From Oscillospiraceae bacterium (lineage in GTDB: Bacteria > Bacillota > Clostridia > Oscillospirales > Oscillospiraceae): a stretch of 55,888 nt of DNA. The position numbers and the translations under genes are program-made. This document shows, one piece after another, positions 53,960 through 55,888 of the stretch. Below the pieces are notes generated by a model, which had not been told where the DNA came from, made no database searches, and was given only the letters and a program-made list of their open reading frames with translations. Every line of letters begins with the position of its first letter. Positions within the stretch are counted from its first letter, which is position 1. The stretch is from assembly GCA_022800525.1 (NCBI GenBank), contig JAAWQM010000013.1, positions 1-55,888 of the forward strand. The letters run 5' to 3'.

Positions 53960-54745
53960 CTAATGCTTTGCTTTTGACCGGTTGGTCTCATAAAGATACC
54001 GCAGCCCTTTGAGCGTCAGCTCCGGGTCTTGCACGATCTGCCGTCCGCACCGCGCGGTCACCAGCGCGGCGGAGCCCCCAGTCGCAACGCACTTCGCCCC
54101 TGCCATCCCTGGCAGGGCGGTGTAGCGGTCGATGAATCCGTCCACCATCATGGCGCTGCCCATCAGGAGGCCGCAGCGCATGGCGCCGGCGCTGTTGCGT
54201 CCCAGGCAGGCATCCTCGCCGCCGCCCAGCTCGATGGAGGGCAGCAGGGCGGTGGTTTCCTTGAGCACCTGGGCGCTGGCCCTGATACCGGGAAAGATGC
54301 AGCCGCCCAGGTAGGTACGGCTCTGGTCCACAGCGATAATTGTTGTCACAGTGCCCGCGTCGATGACCACCAAAGGAGCGCCGTATTCGGTCAGTCCGGC
54401 CAAAGTGTCGGCCACCAGGTCGGCGCCCAGCTGGGAGGGGTCGTCGATACGGATGCGGAAGCCTGTGCGGATGCCGGGTCCCACCCGTAGGACATCCTGA
54501 CCGGATACCGTCCGGGCGGCTTCCTCCACCAGCCCGGAGAGCTCAGGCACAACGGAAGCAAGGATGCAGCCGGTGATCTCATCGCGGCTGATCTGATTCA
54601 TCCGCAGGAGGTCATAGAAGAGGGCAGCGTACTCGTCGGAGCTTCTTTTGGTCTGAACGGAAATCTTAGCCCGGAAAGTCAGAATTTCGTCTTTAAAGAT
54701 TCCAAGGGAGATGTTGGAATTTCCAATATCAATAGCCAGAAGCAT
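53960..54745 (-). CDS. coaX: Type III pantothenate kinase
   Basis: 261 residues of the ASKHA fold: LLAIDIGNSNISLGIF (phosphate 1 loop), GADLVADTLAGLTEYG, and VIDAGTVTTI. Type III kinases phosphorylate pantothenate as the first step of coenzyme A synthesis and are not inhibited by CoA. ATG 54745 follows GTAAGGAGAA; the open frame extends upstream but lacks a ribosome site. It precedes panT by 104 bases on the same strand, so uptake and phosphorylation may be one unit. Confidence 0.95.
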   Translation of the reverse strand: MLLAIDIGNSNISLGIFKDEILTFRAKISVQTKRSSDEYAALFYDLLRMNQISRDEITGCILASVVPELSGLVEEAARTVSGQDVLRVGPGIRTGFRIRIDDPSQLGADLVADTLAGLTEYGAPLVVIDAGTVTTIIAVDQSRTYLGGCIFPGIRASAQVLKETTALLPSIELGGGEDACLGRNSAGAMRCGLLMGSAMMVDGFIDRYTALPGMAGAKCVATGGSAALVTARCGRQIVQDPELTLKGLRYLYETNRSKAKH

Positions 54746-55117
54746 GATTTTCTCCTTACACAAGGGGGATGGTATTGTACAATCCTTGTGGGGGCGCACA
54801 TCTGGCCTATGGCACATCGTTGTAGCCGCGAAGCAGTCCTTCGGTGCGTCCCTGCAAAAGCGGTGTCAGTTCAGAAGAATGTTTCAGCAGAGCGCCCCCG
54901 CTGCAGGCTTTGTCCCTTTGACAGGCCGACAGGCGGAGCTGGAATATTACCAGTCTCCTAGACCAGTTGCCCGCAGGACCTCTTGTTCACGGGGCAGCGC
55001 AGCTCTTCACCTCCGCCCAGGGTTCGACAAATCCCCTGTCGAGGCCATGCCGGAGGCATCACTGAGAACGCCGTCCGGGCGCGGGAATCCAGCGCCTTGT
55101 TCCGGCAGGAGCAAAAA
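54746..55117. other. Gene-free region with repeat fragments
   Basis: This 372-base stretch holds GGTATTGTACAATCC, which would supply a TACAAT -10 for coaX on the minus strand, and a half copy of the GGGGCGCACA repeat near 54792. It also holds TTCGACAAATCCCCTGTCGAG, an inverted CGACA/TGTCG. No gene is supported. Confidence 0.4.
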
Positions 55118-55645
55118 TCAGAAGCAGAACATGCTGAAGAAAGCAACTACCCCCGGTCCGCAGTCATACTCCATCCCGCACTTCTCCGCCATATCCTTCA
55201 CAAAAACGCAGTATGCAGACATACAGGAATACATTTTATCCGGAAACCGGCACGGCTCGCCAGCTGTGATCGCACACGGAGAGCACAGTCCGCACCCGCC
55301 GCAGCCGACCATCAGCCCCGGCATTCCGGACTGGTCGATCAGCCGCCTCGTCAGCTGATTGTGACACTTCTTTGCGGGCTTTGTCTCATCCTCATCCATA
55401 GAATCGACGATATCCCACATGCTCTGCATCACCAGGGCGCGGGGCCAGCGCAGAACACGCGCCTTCATCTCCTCCACTGTCCCGCAGTCCGGCGGGCAGG
55501 CGTAATTCACGCCATATTTCCCGCAAACATTCTCCGCGCACAATGGACGGAAGGAGGGCATGAAAACCAGATCCTTCGTATTCATCAGCGCCGCGTTGGC
55601 AAACCCCAATGCCAGCGCCTCCTGTAAAAGCTGTTCCTCAGACAC
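55118..55645 (-). CDS. DUF2284 cysteine-rich metal-binding protein
   Basis: 175 residues with fourteen or so cysteines, including CGKYGVNYACPPDCG at the N-terminal part and VGCGGCGLCSPC near the middle, as in DUF2284. The family is common in anaerobes and probably binds an iron-sulfur or other metal centre; no reaction is known. The start is GTG 55645 after GGGGAGGG at 7 bases. It is followed by the gene-free region on the way to coaX. Confidence 0.85.
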   Translation of the reverse strand: MSEEQLLQEALALGFANAALMNTKDLVFMPSFRPLCAENVCGKYGVNYACPPDCGTVEEMKARVLRWPRALVMQSMWDIVDSMDEDETKPAKKCHNQLTRRLIDQSGMPGLMVGCGGCGLCSPCAITAGEPCRFPDKMYSCMSAYCVFVKDMAEKCGMEYDCGPGVVAFFSMFCF

Positions 55646-55715
55646 GATCAGCCCTCCCCACGGTTCTTGTCCTCTATTTTACCCCATTCATCAGCAGATT
55701 TCCACTAGAATATCA

Positions 55716-55744
55716 TTGCAATTCTAACGAAATTATGGTATCCT
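55716..55744 (+). promoter_or_regulatory. Possible promoter at the right edge
   Basis: TTGCAA (55716-55721), 17 bases, TATCCT (55739-55744). A good AAGGAG with ATG follows at 55774-55787. Confidence 0.5.
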
Positions 55745-55784
55745 CCAAAGAGAAAACTGTTAAAACCTTCACAAGGAGACCGCT

Positions 55785-55888
55785 ATGGAGAAGTTTGAAA
55801 CGAAGTAGCCAGGGAGGCAGTCCGAAAAAGGGCACAACAATAAGAGCCCCGAATAGCGGCTCAAAAAAACGGATTGCGAGAAGCATTA
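55785..55888 (+). pseudogene. Broken or very short gene at the window edge
   Basis: ATG 55785 after AAGGAG opens a frame of only seven codons (MEKFETK). From 55802 another frame reads AREAVRKRAQQ, TAA, then EPRIAAQKNG to the window end and has a coding look. This could be a frameshifted gene with an internal stop; too short to be sure. Confidence 0.25.

Overview
The window (about 56 kb) looks like a chromosomal segment of a GC-rich, spore-forming anaerobe of the Clostridia, most likely Oscillospiraceae (Flavonifractor, Lawsonibacter or Intestinimonas type). The evidence is a complete spoIIA-sigF operon, rubrerythrin, indolepyruvate:ferredoxin oxidoreductase, an ECF-type vitamin transporter, strong AGGAGG ribosome sites, sigma-A promoters and PcsB/FtsEX division genes. 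The genus is a guess from overall gene style; no rRNA or tRNA gene was seen. Nearly all of the window is housekeeping DNA, with a few accessory islets.

Layout. 1-4.4 kb: the end of ATP-type PEP carboxykinase, then a heterodimeric ABC exporter with one degenerate ATP site. 4.4-6.3 kb: a small mobile-looking islet with a solitary tyrosine recombinase and an AP2-domain protein, rich in large inverted repeats. 6.3-12.6 kb (minus): the F-type ATP synthase operon atpBEFAGDC, which lacks a free delta subunit; a delta C-terminal-like domain is fused to the N-terminus of alpha. 12.8-15.5 kb: a polar amino-acid ABC importer (binding protein, permease, ATPase). 15.5-21.6 kb (minus): an EF-G paralogue, then an operon of rlmB, a large proline-rich P-type-ATPase-like protein without catalytic motifs, and an acetyltransferase. 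21.7-27.3 kb: ftsH, an alpha/beta hydrolase, a GNAT/aldo-keto-reductase fusion and a small membrane protein behind a leader peptide. 27.3-33.5 kb: an unknown protein, sbcD-sbcC and rubrerythrin. 33.5-38.6 kb: an ECF sigma factor fused in frame to its anti-sigma factor through a G8 tract, a divergent SLOG-fold protein, a MATE exporter with a 46-residue companion gene, and an autoregulated XRE/DUF3796 pair. 39.1-42.1 kb: ftsE-ftsX-pcsB-like division module. 42.1-46.3 kb: an orphan propeller/solute-binding lipoprotein, then spoIIAA-spoIIAB-sigF. 46.3-53.2 kb: an acetyltransferase, an AMP-forming acyl-CoA ligase, a sodium:solute symporter and iorA-iorB. 53.2-55.9 kb (minus): a probable pantothenate transporter, coaX, and a DUF2284 metal-binding protein, ending in an intergenic or broken-gene edge.

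How parts fit. The acyl-CoA ligase, sodium symporter and iorAB are neighbours and read as aryl/branched 2-oxo acid or carboxylate metabolism; pantothenate uptake and phosphorylation next door would supply CoA. ATP synthase, PEP carboxykinase and the ferredoxin enzyme fit amino-acid-fermenting energy metabolism. Gaps are rich in perfect hairpins, some of which recur as dispersed palindromic repeats.

The observations most worth following are the sigma/anti-sigma fusion at a homopolymer, the inactive-looking P-type-ATPase relative, and the delta-alpha ATP synthase fusion.
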